Part shown: in pieces, positions 16,423 to 25,209 of the stretch
Layout of the letters: each line of letters opens with the position of its first letter
Numbering within the stretch: position 1 is the first letter of the stretch
Assembly (NCBI RefSeq): GCF_015223105.1
Contig: NZ_JADFTZ010000002.1
Span: forward strand, 248,001 to 312,000
Direction of reading: 5' to 3'
Length of the DNA: 64,000 bases
Origin: Flavobacterium proteolyticum
GTDB taxonomy: Bacteria; Bacteroidota; Bacteroidia; Flavobacteriales; Flavobacteriaceae
The notes under the pieces: generated by a model
The model's input: only the letters and a program-made list of their open reading frames with translations
What the model was told of the DNA's origin: nothing
The model's database searches: none
Position numbers and translations under genes: made by a program

Positions 16423-16662
16423 ATGTCAAGAAAAATAAAACTAATTTGGGATTTTAGAGGTGAAGCCGCAGCCAAAACAGCGGAACATCATGATATTCAT
16501 CTAAATGAATACTTAAAAAAAGAGAAAATCACATTAGAAAAAACAGGCTTTGAAGTTATCAATGAAATGCATGCGATTGCTTTCATTGTGGTAGATGAAA
16601 AAGATATGATTACTTTTAGAGATATTTTAAAACCTCACAGAGGCGAAATTTATCAGAATTAA
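16423..16662 (+). CDS. Small hypothetical protein, 79 residues
   Basis: Start at the ATG at 16423 (MSRKIKLIWDFRGEAAAKTA); the upstream GTG in frame lies inside a hairpin stem and is rejected. The protein is soluble, with many His residues in the first third (AEHHDIHL) and a beta-rich second half (AIAFIVVDEKDMITFRDIL). The size and the alternation of strands suggest a ferredoxin-like or YciI-like fold, though I do not recognise the family. Its stop codon overlaps that of the convergent AraC gene by four bases. Confidence 0.7.
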   Translation: MSRKIKLIWDFRGEAAAKTAEHHDIHLNEYLKKEKITLEKTGFEVINEMHAIAFIVVDEKDMITFRDILKPHRGEIYQN

Positions 16663-17525
16663 TTTTTAAGTTGATTTATAAATTCTGTTGGAGTTACGCC
16701 TACACTTTTCTTAAACAATTTTGAAAAATAAGAATAATTAGAATAGCCTAATTCATCTGCAATTTGAGCAATTGTTTTGTTTTGGTCTACCATAATACGC
16801 TTGCTTTCTAAAATTACTCTTCTGGTAATTAATTCCGTTATGGTAATATTCAATATATTTTTTGAAATTCTATTGAGATGTTTTAAGGTAATTGCCATTT
16901 TATCTGCATAAAACGAAGGCGACTTTTCGGTTCTATAATATTGCTCTAACAACAATTCAAATTCTTTTAACTTATGATTGTAGGTAGAAGTTAAATGATT
17001 AGAATCGACATTATAAATTCTTAAAATTTCAATCAGAATGCAATCTAACAAGTTGAGCATTTTGTCTTTTTTATGCAATTCGTCTTGTTCACTTTCAATT
17101 ACCATTAAATCAAAATAAGGCTGAATTTGCCTCATTTCATTACCCTTCAATTGCAATTCGGGATTATTTTTAGACGATTGAAAAAACAAATATTCTTCGA
17201 TTTTCTTATCTCGAAAATGCAAATTATAAATCTCTTTGGAAAAGAAAACAATGTAACCCTCAATATCTGAAGAAAGTTCCCAGAGATGAATTTGACCGGG
17301 TTGCATTAGAAAAAAACTTCCTTTTGCAATTGCAAATTCATCAAAATCTATTTTATGCAAACCCGTTCCTTGAGTAAATAGAACCAAAACATAAAAATCA
17401 TGTCGGTGCAACGATTCGATAAAACGATGTTCTTTTAAATGATTTTGAAAGGTATTGACATATAAATTGTGATGAAAGAAATTGCGTTTAAACTTCTTAA
17501 TTTCGTAAACTTCGTTTTTCTTCAT
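16659..17525 (-). CDS. AraC-family transcriptional regulator with cupin-like N-terminal domain
   Basis: 288 residues. Residues 1-150 form a cupin-like sensor (LHRHDFYVLVLFTQGTG and FFLMQPGQIHLWEL). The C terminus carries the two AraC helix-turn-helix motifs, ending with IADELGYSNYSYFSKLFKKS and GVTPTEFI. Such proteins usually activate genes in response to a small effector. The nearest candidate target is the divergent DUF983 gene across a 90-base intergenic region, but no operator can be proven. The stop overlaps the neighbour's stop. Confidence 0.92.
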   Translation of the reverse strand: MKKNEVYEIKKFKRNFFHHNLYVNTFQNHLKEHRFIESLHRHDFYVLVLFTQGTGLHKIDFDEFAIAKGSFFLMQPGQIHLWELSSDIEGYIVFFSKEIYNLHFRDKKIEEYLFFQSSKNNPELQLKGNEMRQIQPYFDLMVIESEQDELHKKDKMLNLLDCILIEILRIYNVDSNHLTSTYNHKLKEFELLLEQYYRTEKSPSFYADKMAITLKHLNRISKNILNITITELITRRVILESKRIMVDQNKTIAQIADELGYSNYSYFSKLFKKSVGVTPTEFINQLKN

Positions 17526-17615
17526 ATCAAAAATGTCTTTTTTGTGCTATAATATGCGAAAATACAAAACCTCTTTTAAATTATAATCGCTTAAATTTGC
17601 TAAAAATATAAAGCA

Positions 17616-17978
17616 ATGTTAAAAACCATTATAAACATATTCGGGAACAAATGTCCCAATTGCAACAAAGGAAAGATTTTTGAAAAAGGATTATTGCATT
17701 TTAGCTTTAGTTTTCCAAAAATGCATGAAAATTGCTCCAATTGCGGAACAAAATTTGAAAAAGAACCCGGTTTTTTCTTTGGAGGAATGTTTGTTAGTTA
17801 CGGACTTGGCGTTGCTGAAGCTTTAATTACCTACTTTATCTGCATGCCATTTTTTGAAGAAACCTTCGATTTACGAATTATTCCAATTATTGGAGTTGTC
17901 ATTTTAAGTTTAACTTTAGTCAACATCAAACTATCGCGAATTATTTGGATTTATATGTTTAAGGAGTATTCGATGTAA
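17616..17978 (+). CDS. DUF983 family membrane protein
   Basis: 120 residues. The N terminus has two CxxC pairs (CPNCNKGKIFEKG and CSNCGTKFEKEPG), a probable zinc ribbon, followed by FFFGGMFVSYGLGVAEALI and two membrane helices. This is the DUF983 layout. Function is unknown. A -7-like box TAAATTTG at 17592-17599 would give a very short leader. A terminator follows. Confidence 0.88.
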   Translation: MLKTIINIFGNKCPNCNKGKIFEKGLLHFSFSFPKMHENCSNCGTKFEKEPGFFFGGMFVSYGLGVAEALITYFICMPFFEETFDLRIIPIIGVVILSLTLVNIKLSRIIWIYMFKEYSM

Positions 17979-17982
17979 AAAG

Positions 17983-18018
17983 AAAATCCAAACTCAATTA
18001 AAGAGTTTGGATTTTATA
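17983..18018. terminator. Bidirectional terminator between DUF983 and recQ
   Basis: AAAATCCAAACTC (17983-17995) and GAGTTTGGATTTT (18003-18015) form a perfect 13-bp stem. Confidence 0.88.
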
Positions 18019-18034
18019 TTTTTAGAATTTCTCA

Positions 18035-18058
18035 AATTATTTCAATCTGTGTTCCTAA
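18035..18058 (-). repeat. Dispersed 3'-flanking repeat, copy after recQ
   Basis: AATTATTTCAATCTGTGTTC then CTAA, the partner of 11697-11720. It lies 16 bases behind the recQ stop codon on the minus strand. Confidence 0.5.
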
Positions 18059-18074
18059 TTTCAAAAATTAAGAA

Positions 18075-20270
18075 TTAATTCGCTACTTCGCTAATAAACT
18101 TAATTCGCATTAAACGAAGTTCTTCGATATCGTAATCGCCATCGAATTCTTTTAAAGCGTCTTTGATATTATCGGATTCTGAATCCATAAAATAATCGTG
18201 AATTTCCTCTTGCTGGTCTTCGTCTAAAATTTCATCAATCCAATAGCGGATATTCAATTTGGTTCCTGAATACACGATTTGTTCCATTTCTTTCAACAAA
18301 CCATCCATATCCAAGCCTTTGGCTTTCGCAATATCGTCTAAGCCTAATTTTCGATCCACATTTTGAATGATATACAACTTCAATCCAGAATTTGCTCCAG
18401 TAGATTTCACTACTAAATCATCTGGACGAATAATGTCGTTATCTTCTACATATCTATTGATTAAATCAACAAATGGTTTTCCATATTTTTTAGCTTTTCC
18501 TTCTCCTACCCCATGAACATTACTTAGTTCATCAATAGAAATTGGATATTTCAACGCCATATCTTCCAAAGAAGGATCTTGAAAAATCACAAACGGTGGA
18601 ACTCCTAATTTTTTAGCTTCTTTTTTACGCAAATCGCGCAACATTGTCATTAAAGCTTCATCTGCCGTTCCTGAAGATTTAGCTGCAGTTACTATTGCCT
18701 CATCTTCTTCTTCATTATATTCATGGTCTTCTGACATCATAAAAGAAACTGGCTTTTTAATGAAAGCTTCTCCTTTTTCTGACATCTTTAGCACACCATA
18801 GGTCTCAATGTCTTTTGTCAACAAGCCATCCACTAAAACTTGGCGAATTAATGCCATCCAATATTTTTCATCAAAACCAGAACCACTACCAAAATAAGGT
18901 TGTGCATCTATTTTTTGTGCTTTAATAATTGCATTTACTTTACCTACAAGTGCTAAAACCACTTCTTTAGACTTGAACAATTGCTTGGTATCGCGAACTA
19001 CTTTTAACAAGGTAACCACTTGGTCTTGCGCTTCGACTTTTTTCTTTGGATTACGAACATTATCATCCATATCGGCACCTTCTCCGTTGACATCATCAAA
19101 TTCTTCACCGAAATAATGCAATAGGAATTTACGACGCGACATCGAAGTTTCAGCATAAGCTACCACTTCTTGTAACAACGCAAATCCAATTTCTTGTTCG
19201 GCAACAGGTTTTCCTGAAAGGAATTTTTCTAATTTTTCAATATCCTTATATGAATAATACGCCAAACAATGTCCTTCGCCACCATCACGACCGGCACGAC
19301 CTGTTTCTTGATAATAACTTTCTAATGATTTTGGAATATCATGGTGAATTACAAAACGAACATCGGGTTTATCGATTCCCATACCAAAAGCGATGGTTGC
19401 TACTACCACTTCCACATCTTCCATTAAGAACATGTCTTGATGTTTGGCACGCGTTTTAGCATCTAAACCAGCATGATAAGGCACGGCACTAATACCATTG
19501 ACTTGTAAAACCTGAGCAATTTCTTCCACTTTTTTACGACTCAAACAGTAAATAACACCTGATTTTCCTTTATGTTGTTTGATGAATCGAATAATATCCG
19601 ATTCCACATTTTTAGTTTTAGTACGTACTTCGTAGTATAAATTAGGACGATTAAACGAAGCTTTGAAAGTATTCGCATCCGGCATATCCAAGTTTTTCAA
19701 GATATCTTCTTGCACTTTTGGAGTAGCGGTTGCAGTTAAACCAATCATGGGTACATCGCCTAAAAGACGAACGATGTTTCGTAAATTACGGTATTCTGGA
19801 CGAAAATCGTGTCCCCATTCCGAGATACAATGTGCCTCATCGATAGCTACGAAAGACAATTTCACACTATTTAAAAACTCGATATACTCTTCTTTTGTTA
19901 ACGATTCAGGGGCTACGTATAACAATTTAGTGATGCCCGAAGTAATGTCTTTTTTTACTTTGGCAATTTCAGTTTTATTTAATGAAGAATTCAAAACATG
20001 AGCAATTCCTTGCTCTGAACTTAAGCTTCGAATGGCATCAACTTGGTTTTTCATCAGCGCAATAAGCGGAGAAACTACAATCGCAGTTCCGTCTAACACC
20101 AATGCTGGCAACTGATAACAAAGCGACTTTCCACCACCAGTAGGCATAATCACAAAAGTATTATTACCTGTGATGATACTTTTAACTACTTGTTCTTGAA
20201 GTCCTTTGAATTGGTTAAAACCAAAATATTTCTTTAATTCTTTATGTAAATCAATTTCGTGTGGATTCAT
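18075..20270 (-). CDS. recQ: ATP-dependent DNA helicase RecQ without zinc cysteines
   Basis: 731 residues. Walker A TGGGKS is at residues 44-49, and the DEAH motif reads IDEAHCISEWGHDFRP. Helicase motif VI is ETGRAGRDG. The zinc subdomain that follows normally carries four cysteines; here it reads SMSRRKFLLHYFGEEFDD and GEGADMDDNVRNPKKK, with no cysteine at all. A winged-helix region and an HRDC domain (PSLEDMALKYPISIDELSN) follow, then an extra C-terminal helical domain. It unwinds recombination and replication intermediates. It is divergent from kdsD with shared promoter space. Confidence 0.95.
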   Translation of the reverse strand: MNPHEIDLHKELKKYFGFNQFKGLQEQVVKSIITGNNTFVIMPTGGGKSLCYQLPALVLDGTAIVVSPLIALMKNQVDAIRSLSSEQGIAHVLNSSLNKTEIAKVKKDITSGITKLLYVAPESLTKEEYIEFLNSVKLSFVAIDEAHCISEWGHDFRPEYRNLRNIVRLLGDVPMIGLTATATPKVQEDILKNLDMPDANTFKASFNRPNLYYEVRTKTKNVESDIIRFIKQHKGKSGVIYCLSRKKVEEIAQVLQVNGISAVPYHAGLDAKTRAKHQDMFLMEDVEVVVATIAFGMGIDKPDVRFVIHHDIPKSLESYYQETGRAGRDGGEGHCLAYYSYKDIEKLEKFLSGKPVAEQEIGFALLQEVVAYAETSMSRRKFLLHYFGEEFDDVNGEGADMDDNVRNPKKKVEAQDQVVTLLKVVRDTKQLFKSKEVVLALVGKVNAIIKAQKIDAQPYFGSGSGFDEKYWMALIRQVLVDGLLTKDIETYGVLKMSEKGEAFIKKPVSFMMSEDHEYNEEEDEAIVTAAKSSGTADEALMTMLRDLRKKEAKKLGVPPFVIFQDPSLEDMALKYPISIDELSNVHGVGEGKAKKYGKPFVDLINRYVEDNDIIRPDDLVVKSTGANSGLKLYIIQNVDRKLGLDDIAKAKGLDMDGLLKEMEQIVYSGTKLNIRYWIDEILDEDQQEEIHDYFMDSESDNIKDALKEFDGDYDIEELRLMRIKFISEVAN

Positions 20271-20292
20271 TCTCTATTAATATGATTTTACC

Positions 20293-20300
20293 TAAATTTG
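20293..20300 (+). promoter_or_regulatory. Candidate -7 box for the kdsD-tatC-lptB operon
   Basis: TAAATTTG, directly abutting CAAACATA (a -7-like TATGTTTG on the other strand), so TTTGCAAA forms the centre of a palindrome. No strong -33 element is seen. Confidence 0.4.
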
Positions 20301-20306
20301 CAAACA

Positions 20307-20337
20307 TAAAGATACGATTTTCTTTTATACACACAAA
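20307..20337 (-). promoter_or_regulatory. Promoter for recQ
   Basis: Minus strand: TTTG (20337-20334), exactly 19 bases, TATCTTTA (20314-20307), one base off consensus. The leader to the recQ ATG at 20270 would be about 30 bases. Confidence 0.6.
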
Positions 20338-20355
20338 TTTTTTAATATTTCTATT

Positions 20356-21321
20356 TTGAGCACAACTGATACGATTTTAGCTACCGCAAAACGAACTTTA
20401 CTTTCGGAAAGTAAAAGCATCGCAGATCTAGTGAATTATCTTGACGAAGACTTTGCAAAAAGTGTTACCGAAATCTTCAACACCAAAGGAAGACTAGTTA
20501 TAACTGGAATTGGCAAAAGCGCTTTAATCGCTCAAAAGATTGTAGCTACTCTGAATTCAACTGGAACTCCTTCTATGTTTCTACACGCCGCAGAAGCGGT
20601 TCATGGTGATTTAGGAATGGTACAACCAGAAGACATCATCATTTGTATTTCAAAAAGCGGAAATAGCCCAGAAATTAAAGTATTGGCGCCGTTATTAAAA
20701 CGTTTTGGCAATACCTTAATTGGGATGACGGCTGATAAAAATTCGTTTCTAGGAAAAGAATCACACTATATTTTACATGCGTATGTAGAAAGCGAAGCGT
20801 GCCCAAACAACTTAGCACCAACCAACAGTACTACAGCTCAATTAGTATTAGGCGATGCTTTAGCTGTTTGCTTAATGGAAATGCGCAACTTTAAAAGCGA
20901 AGATTTTGCTGTATATCATCCTGGTGGCGCTTTAGGGAAAAAATTATTGTTGCGCGTAAAAGATATGTTAGATACGTCGCACAAACCAATGGTTACTCCA
21001 GATGCTTCTATCAAAAAAGTAATTATGGAGATTTCCGAAAAACGTTTGGGTGTAACAGCAGTTATTGAAAACAATCAAGTAATTGGCATTGTAACAGATG
21101 GAGATATTCGTAGAATGCTGAACAATCGTGATACTTTTGCCGATTTAACAGCGCAAGACATCATGACAAAAAATCCAAAAAACATTAATTCCAGCATTTT
21201 AGTTTCGGAAGCGTTAAATATCTTAGAAAACAATTCGATTACACAATTGGTTGTAATTGACAATAATGAATACAAAGGAATACTTCACTTACACGATATT
21301 TTAAAAGAAGGAATCGTATAA
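20356..21321 (+). CDS. kdsD: KpsF/GutQ-family D-arabinose 5-phosphate isomerase
   Basis: 321 residues starting at a TTG codon (MSTTDTILATAKRTLLSESK). The first 190 residues are a SIS domain (GIGKSALIAQKIVATLNSTG; CISKSGNSPEI; HPGGALGKKLLL), and two CBS repeats follow. The enzyme turns ribulose 5-phosphate into arabinose 5-phosphate, the first step to Kdo for lipopolysaccharide. The presence of lptB three genes later supports the lipopolysaccharide role. The stop overlaps the tatC ATG by one base (TAATG). Confidence 0.92.
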   Translation: MSTTDTILATAKRTLLSESKSIADLVNYLDEDFAKSVTEIFNTKGRLVITGIGKSALIAQKIVATLNSTGTPSMFLHAAEAVHGDLGMVQPEDIIICISKSGNSPEIKVLAPLLKRFGNTLIGMTADKNSFLGKESHYILHAYVESEACPNNLAPTNSTTAQLVLGDALAVCLMEMRNFKSEDFAVYHPGGALGKKLLLRVKDMLDTSHKPMVTPDASIKKVIMEISEKRLGVTAVIENNQVIGIVTDGDIRRMLNNRDTFADLTAQDIMTKNPKNINSSILVSEALNILENNSITQLVVIDNNEYKGILHLHDILKEGIV

Positions 21322-22142
21322 TGGCAGATAAAAATATAAAAGAGATGTCGTTTTTAGACCATCTCGAAGAATTACGTTGGTTATTAGTAAGAAGTTCGGC
21401 AGCCATACTAATTTGCGGAATTGTCGCTTTCTTTTTCAGTGATTTTATTTTCAATGAAATTATTTTTGGCCCTAAAAGTCCCGATTTTGTCACGTACCAA
21501 TTCTTTTGCGATTTAGGAAAACAATTTGATATGGGCGATACAATGTGCATCACCGAAATCAACCTTCCTATTCAAAACAGAGAAATGGGCGGACAGTTTT
21601 CAATGCACATGTGGACCTCCATTACGGTAGGGTTTATTTTCGCCTTCCCTTTTATTCTTTGGGAAATTTGGAAATTTATTAGTCCGGCTTTGTATGAAAA
21701 AGAGAAGAAATACGCGGCATCGTTTATCATTATTTCTTCTATATTATTTTTTATTGGAGTTTTGTTTGGCTATTATTTAATTGCACCATTATCCGTTCAA
21801 TTCTTCGCCAGTTACATTGTGAGTCCAGAAATTAGTAATTCGATTGATATTGATTCCTACATGAGTTTGATGAAAACATCCGCTATTGCAAGTGGATTGT
21901 TATTTGAATTACCTATCATCATTTTCTTCTTAACCAAGATTGGATTAGTCACTCCCGAATTTTTAAGAAAATACAGAAAATACACTTTAGTTGTCGTATT
22001 AATTGTAGCGGCAGTAATTACACCTCCTGATGTTTTGAGTCAAATTATCGTTACAATTCCGATTATGATATTATACGAAGTTAGTATTTTAATTAGTGTT
22101 TTAGTGGTAAAAAGTCAAGAAAGAGAAAAATTAAAAGCATAA
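21321..22142 (+). CDS. tatC: Twin-arginine translocase subunit TatC
   Basis: 273 residues with six membrane helices. The N-terminal MSFLDHLEELRWLLVRS is the conserved signal-recognition face of TatC, and FAFPFILWEIWKFISPALYEKEKK the conserved loop after helix 2. It recognises twin-arginine signals and moves folded proteins across the inner membrane. Compared with E. coli it has a Bacteroidota insert in the first periplasmic loop. No tatA is found within the window, so its partner lies elsewhere. Translationally coupled to kdsD. Confidence 0.95.
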   Translation: MADKNIKEMSFLDHLEELRWLLVRSSAAILICGIVAFFFSDFIFNEIIFGPKSPDFVTYQFFCDLGKQFDMGDTMCITEINLPIQNREMGGQFSMHMWTSITVGFIFAFPFILWEIWKFISPALYEKEKKYAASFIIISSILFFIGVLFGYYLIAPLSVQFFASYIVSPEISNSIDIDSYMSLMKTSAIASGLLFELPIIIFFLTKIGLVTPEFLRKYRKYTLVVVLIVAAVITPPDVLSQIIVTIPIMILYEVSILISVLVVKSQEREKLKA

Positions 22143-22146
22143 AAAA

Positions 22147-22497
22147 ATGGCAGATTTAGTAAAAGAATTCAACGATTATCGTTCAAAAATGAACGAAAAA
22201 TTATTAGCAGACAATAACAAAGTCATCAAAAGAATTTTCAATGTAGACACCAATGCTTACATGGAAGGCGCTTTAGATGTTAAAACAAAAGAATTGTTAG
22301 GCTTAGTAGCTTCAGCAGTTTTACGTTGTGATGATTGCATCAAATATCATTTAGAAACGGCTTACAAAAACGGCGTTACGAAAGAAGAAATGATGGAAAG
22401 CATGGGAATTGCCACTTTAGTAGGTGGAACTATTGTAATTCCTCACTTAAGAAGAGCTTACGAATTTTGGGAAGCTTTAGAGGAGCAAACTAAATAA
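22147..22497 (+). CDS. Carboxymuconolactone decarboxylase (AhpD-like) family protein
   Basis: 116 residues. The motif RCDDCIKYHLETAYKNG has the CxxC and nearby His of AhpD-like alkylhydroperoxidase proteins. GIATLVGGTIVIPHLRRA closes the family fold. Likely a thiol-based redox protein in the cytoplasm. It lies four bases behind tatC, in the same operon. The real substrate is not known. Confidence 0.9.
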   Translation: MADLVKEFNDYRSKMNEKLLADNNKVIKRIFNVDTNAYMEGALDVKTKELLGLVASAVLRCDDCIKYHLETAYKNGVTKEEMMESMGIATLVGGTIVIPHLRRAYEFWEALEEQTK

Positions 22498-22583
22498 TTG
22501 TTAAAAGATAAATTGTTAAATTGTTTATTCGTTTATTTGTAAATCGATTAAACAATCAAACTTCTAAACATTTAAACCTCAGA

Positions 22584-23384
22584 ATGAAATTAAGAGCAGA
22601 AAATTTAGTTAAAACCTATAAAAAAAGAAGTGTAGTAAAAGGGATTTCCGTTGAAGTAAACCAAGGAGAAATCGTGGGTTTATTAGGTCCAAATGGTGCC
22701 GGAAAAACCACTTCGTTCTACATGATTGTAGGTTTAGTAAAACCAAATAGCGGAAATATCTATCTTGATGATATGGATATTACCAACTTCCCAATGTACA
22801 AACGCGCACAAAACGGAATTGGTTATTTGGCACAAGAAGCTTCTGTTTTTAGAAAACTAAGTATCGAAGATAACATTTTGAGTGTTTTGCAATTAACCAC
22901 GCTTACAAAAGCTGAGCAAGAAGCTAAAATGGAAGAATTAATTGCTGAGTTTGCCTTGGAACACATTCGAACCAATCGTGGAGATTTACTTTCTGGTGGA
23001 GAACGCCGTCGTACGGAGATTGCGCGCGCTTTAGCAACCGATCCAAAATTCATTCTTTTGGACGAACCGTTTGCAGGAGTTGACCCTGTTGCCGTAGAAG
23101 ACATTCAAAGAATTGTTGCCCAATTAAAAAATAAAAACATCGGGATTTTAATTACCGACCATAACGTTCAAGAAACCTTAGCAATTACCGACAAAACCTA
23201 TTTAATGTTTGAAGGAGGAATTCTGAAAGCTGGAAAACCAGAGGAATTAGCATCAGATGAAGTGGTTAGACGTGTATACTTAGGACAAAATTTCGAATTA
23301 AGAAGAACTAAAATTGATTTTGAAGCACCTAAAACCACTATCATTCACGGTAAAGGAGAACTGAATTTGAATAAAGAAGAATAA
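22584..23384 (+). CDS. lptB: LPS export ABC transporter ATP-binding protein LptB
   Basis: 266 residues from the ATG at 22584 ([20 protein letters not shown]); the in-frame TTG at 22521 adds low-complexity residues. Walker [10 protein letters not shown], signature [16 protein letters not shown], Walker [14 protein letters not shown], and H-loop [11 protein letters not shown] are all present. The length and the [12 protein letters not shown] segment fit LptB, which powers extraction of lipopolysaccharide from the inner membrane. The operon with kdsD supports this. The C-terminal tail after residue 240 is a family extension. Confidence 0.95.
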   Translation: MKLRAENLVKTYKKRSVVKGISVEVNQGEIVGLLGPNGAGKTTSFYMIVGLVKPNSGNIYLDDMDITNFPMYKRAQNGIGYLAQEASVFRKLSIEDNILSVLQLTTLTKAEQEAKMEELIAEFALEHIRTNRGDLLSGGERRRTEIARALATDPKFILLDEPFAGVDPVAVEDIQRIVAQLKNKNIGILITDHNVQETLAITDKTYLMFEGGILKAGKPEELASDEVVRRVYLGQNFELRRTKIDFEAPKTTIIHGKGELNLNKEE

Positions 23385-23416
23385 AAAAATCCCTCAACAA
23401 TTTGAGGGATTTTTTA
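23384..23416. terminator. Bidirectional terminator after lptB
   Basis: ATCCCTCAA with TTGAGGGAT (core arms 23391-23397 and 23402-23408), A-run before and T-run after. It also serves the convergent minus-strand lysozyme-like gene. Confidence 0.9.
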
Positions 23417-23430
23417 TTTTGCAATTTTAA

Positions 23431-24282
23431 TCATCGAATACACTTCAACAACAACTTATTCTTATTTCCATTAAAAATATTAACATCCACCATGCCTTCA
23501 ACACCTTCAATTTGAGCTTTTTCTGTGAATTGCCAAAATTGCCAATCGGATTCTAAATCGTTTCTCCAAAAATTGTAATTGGCAATCCAAAGCGGATATT
23601 CTGAAAATTCTTCTTTTAAAAAATCGGTATAATAACTTTCACCAGAATAAATAATTGGCTTGACTTTGTAATGCTTTTCTACCTTTTTTAACCAACGACG
23701 TAATCCTACTTTTAAACTGTCTATTGATTGGGATTTTGATAATTTTTCAATATCCAAAACAGGAGGTAAATCACCTTTTTGCAATTTTACAGTTTTGATA
23801 AAATTTTCGGCTTGTTCAATCGAATTTTCGTTGGGACGATAATAATGATAAGCGCCTCGAATGAGTTCTCGCTCTTTTGAAGCTTTCCAATTCTCTTTGA
23901 ATCTTGAATCTACCTTATTTTTTCCAGCAGTAGCACGAATAAAAACAAAAGACAATTCAAACGATTCATCAATATGATAGGTTTGTTCCCAATCGATTTC
24001 ACTTTGGTATTCCGAAACATCAAAACCAATTGCTTTGTCATCATGTTTGTGCAACACTTCGTAAATGCGGATATCGGCTAACTTTCGTTCTTCTTTCGAT
24101 AAATTTTCAACATTTTTATCGGTTTTAAAACCTAAATAATACAGGAAACCATCGCGAAATTTATAAATTCCAATCGCAACAAATAGAAATAACACAAAAG
24201 AAATCAGATAGAAAATCCATTTACTTGTAGCGTTGGATTTTCGTTTTGTGGCAGGTTTTCGTCTGTAACTTTTGGACGCCAT
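23431..24282 (-). CDS. GH25 lysozyme-like protein, membrane-anchored
   Basis: 283 residues. A very basic N terminus (MASKSYRRKPATKRKSNATS) is followed by one membrane helix (WIFYLISFVLFLFVAIGIY). The outer part is a glycoside hydrolase family 25 domain: IGFDVSEYQSEIDWEQ carries the first Asp, YHYYRPN and LPPVLDIEKL the catalytic acid region. It would cut peptidoglycan between N-acetylmuramate and N-acetylglucosamine. The ATG overlaps the pssA stop by one base (TAATG), so both genes are one operon. Confidence 0.9.
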   Translation of the reverse strand: MASKSYRRKPATKRKSNATSKWIFYLISFVLFLFVAIGIYKFRDGFLYYLGFKTDKNVENLSKEERKLADIRIYEVLHKHDDKAIGFDVSEYQSEIDWEQTYHIDESFELSFVFIRATAGKNKVDSRFKENWKASKERELIRGAYHYYRPNENSIEQAENFIKTVKLQKGDLPPVLDIEKLSKSQSIDSLKVGLRRWLKKVEKHYKVKPIIYSGESYYTDFLKEEFSEYPLWIANYNFWRNDLESDWQFWQFTEKAQIEGVEGMVDVNIFNGNKNKLLLKCIR

Positions 24283-25025
24283 TACGCCTTAGCTACCATT
24301 TTATTACTGATTACCGAAACCAGTACATAACTTATGATAATCAAAGGAATTGCAACAAATCCTAAAATAAAAAAGGACAATAAAGAACCAATTAAAAACA
24401 AGATTTGCATTTTATATTTCGCCCAAGTAAATTCTTTAATTTTCAATGAAAACAACGGAATTTCAGCGTTTAAGATATACGAACTCAAAATCGTGATAAA
24501 TAACAACACATAAGGATTATACAAAACTGTAGTCAATCCTTCAAAATCATTTGCGTATTGAATCATCGGAATACTCATAATTACCAAAGCGTTTGCAGGT
24601 GTTGGCAATCCAATGAAAGAATCCGTTTGGCGTGTATCGATATTAAAATTTGCCAAACGATAGCAAGAAGCCAACGTAATTAAAAAGCCTAAATAAGGCA
24701 CAAATCCCATATAAAAATACTCTTCCGTTAAATAATAAACCGAAGTAGAATCTTCTTGAATATTTTGAAACAATACAAACATCATTAATCCTGGCACTAC
24801 GCCACAAGTCACCATATCTGCTAAAGAATCTAATTGCACACCTAAAGGTCCGGCAACATTGAATTTTCTAGCTAAAAATCCGTCCCAAAAATCAAAGAAA
24901 ATACCCAAACAAACAAAAATAAACGCTTCATCATAATAGCCTTTAAAAATAGCGATAATGGCTAACAATCCAGATGCTAAATTTAGCAAAGTGATTAGAT
25001 TGGGAATGTGCTTTTTGATATTCAT
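24282..25025 (-). CDS. pssA: CDP-diacylglycerol--serine O-phosphatidyltransferase
   Basis: 247 residues, about seven membrane helices. The CDP-alcohol phosphatidyltransferase signature is complete: DFWDGFLARKFNVAGPLG followed by QLDSLADMVTCGVVPG. The serine-specific phosphatidyltransferase of Bacteroidota has this length and this early motif, and makes phosphatidylserine for phosphatidylethanolamine. It is the first gene of a two-gene operon with the GH25 protein. Serine as the acceptor is inferred from family resemblance. Confidence 0.9.
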   Translation of the reverse strand: MNIKKHIPNLITLLNLASGLLAIIAIFKGYYDEAFIFVCLGIFFDFWDGFLARKFNVAGPLGVQLDSLADMVTCGVVPGLMMFVLFQNIQEDSTSVYYLTEEYFYMGFVPYLGFLITLASCYRLANFNIDTRQTDSFIGLPTPANALVIMSIPMIQYANDFEGLTTVLYNPYVLLFITILSSYILNAEIPLFSLKIKEFTWAKYKMQILFLIGSLLSFFILGFVAIPLIIISYVLVSVISNKMVAKA

Positions 25026-25170
25026 ATAACGTGACTTTATAAACTCTTTACTTAATTTAATGCTGTTATTGCAACTAAAATGAATTGCAAAATTACAACT
25101 AAAAAAGACCTAAAAACAAGCCTTCCCTAATTTACAGCAAATGTAATACAATAAGTTAATACTTTTAGAG

Positions 25171-25201
25171 TTTACTATTTGAGAAATTTATTTCATCTTT
25201 G
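25171..25201 (+). promoter_or_regulatory. Candidate promoter for the PorV-family gene
   Basis: TTTA (25171-25174), 19 bases, CATCTTTG (25194-25201). Start site expected near 25208, so close to the TTG start codons at 25210 and 25216 that the mRNA would be nearly leaderless. Confidence 0.45.
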
Positions 25202-25209
25202 TAAAAAAA

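Noticed and set aside
25026-25110. Promoter of pssA
   Set aside because: A TTTG with 19-base spacing exists, but the downstream box (TAACAGCA) does not fit TAnnTTTG, so I do not call it.
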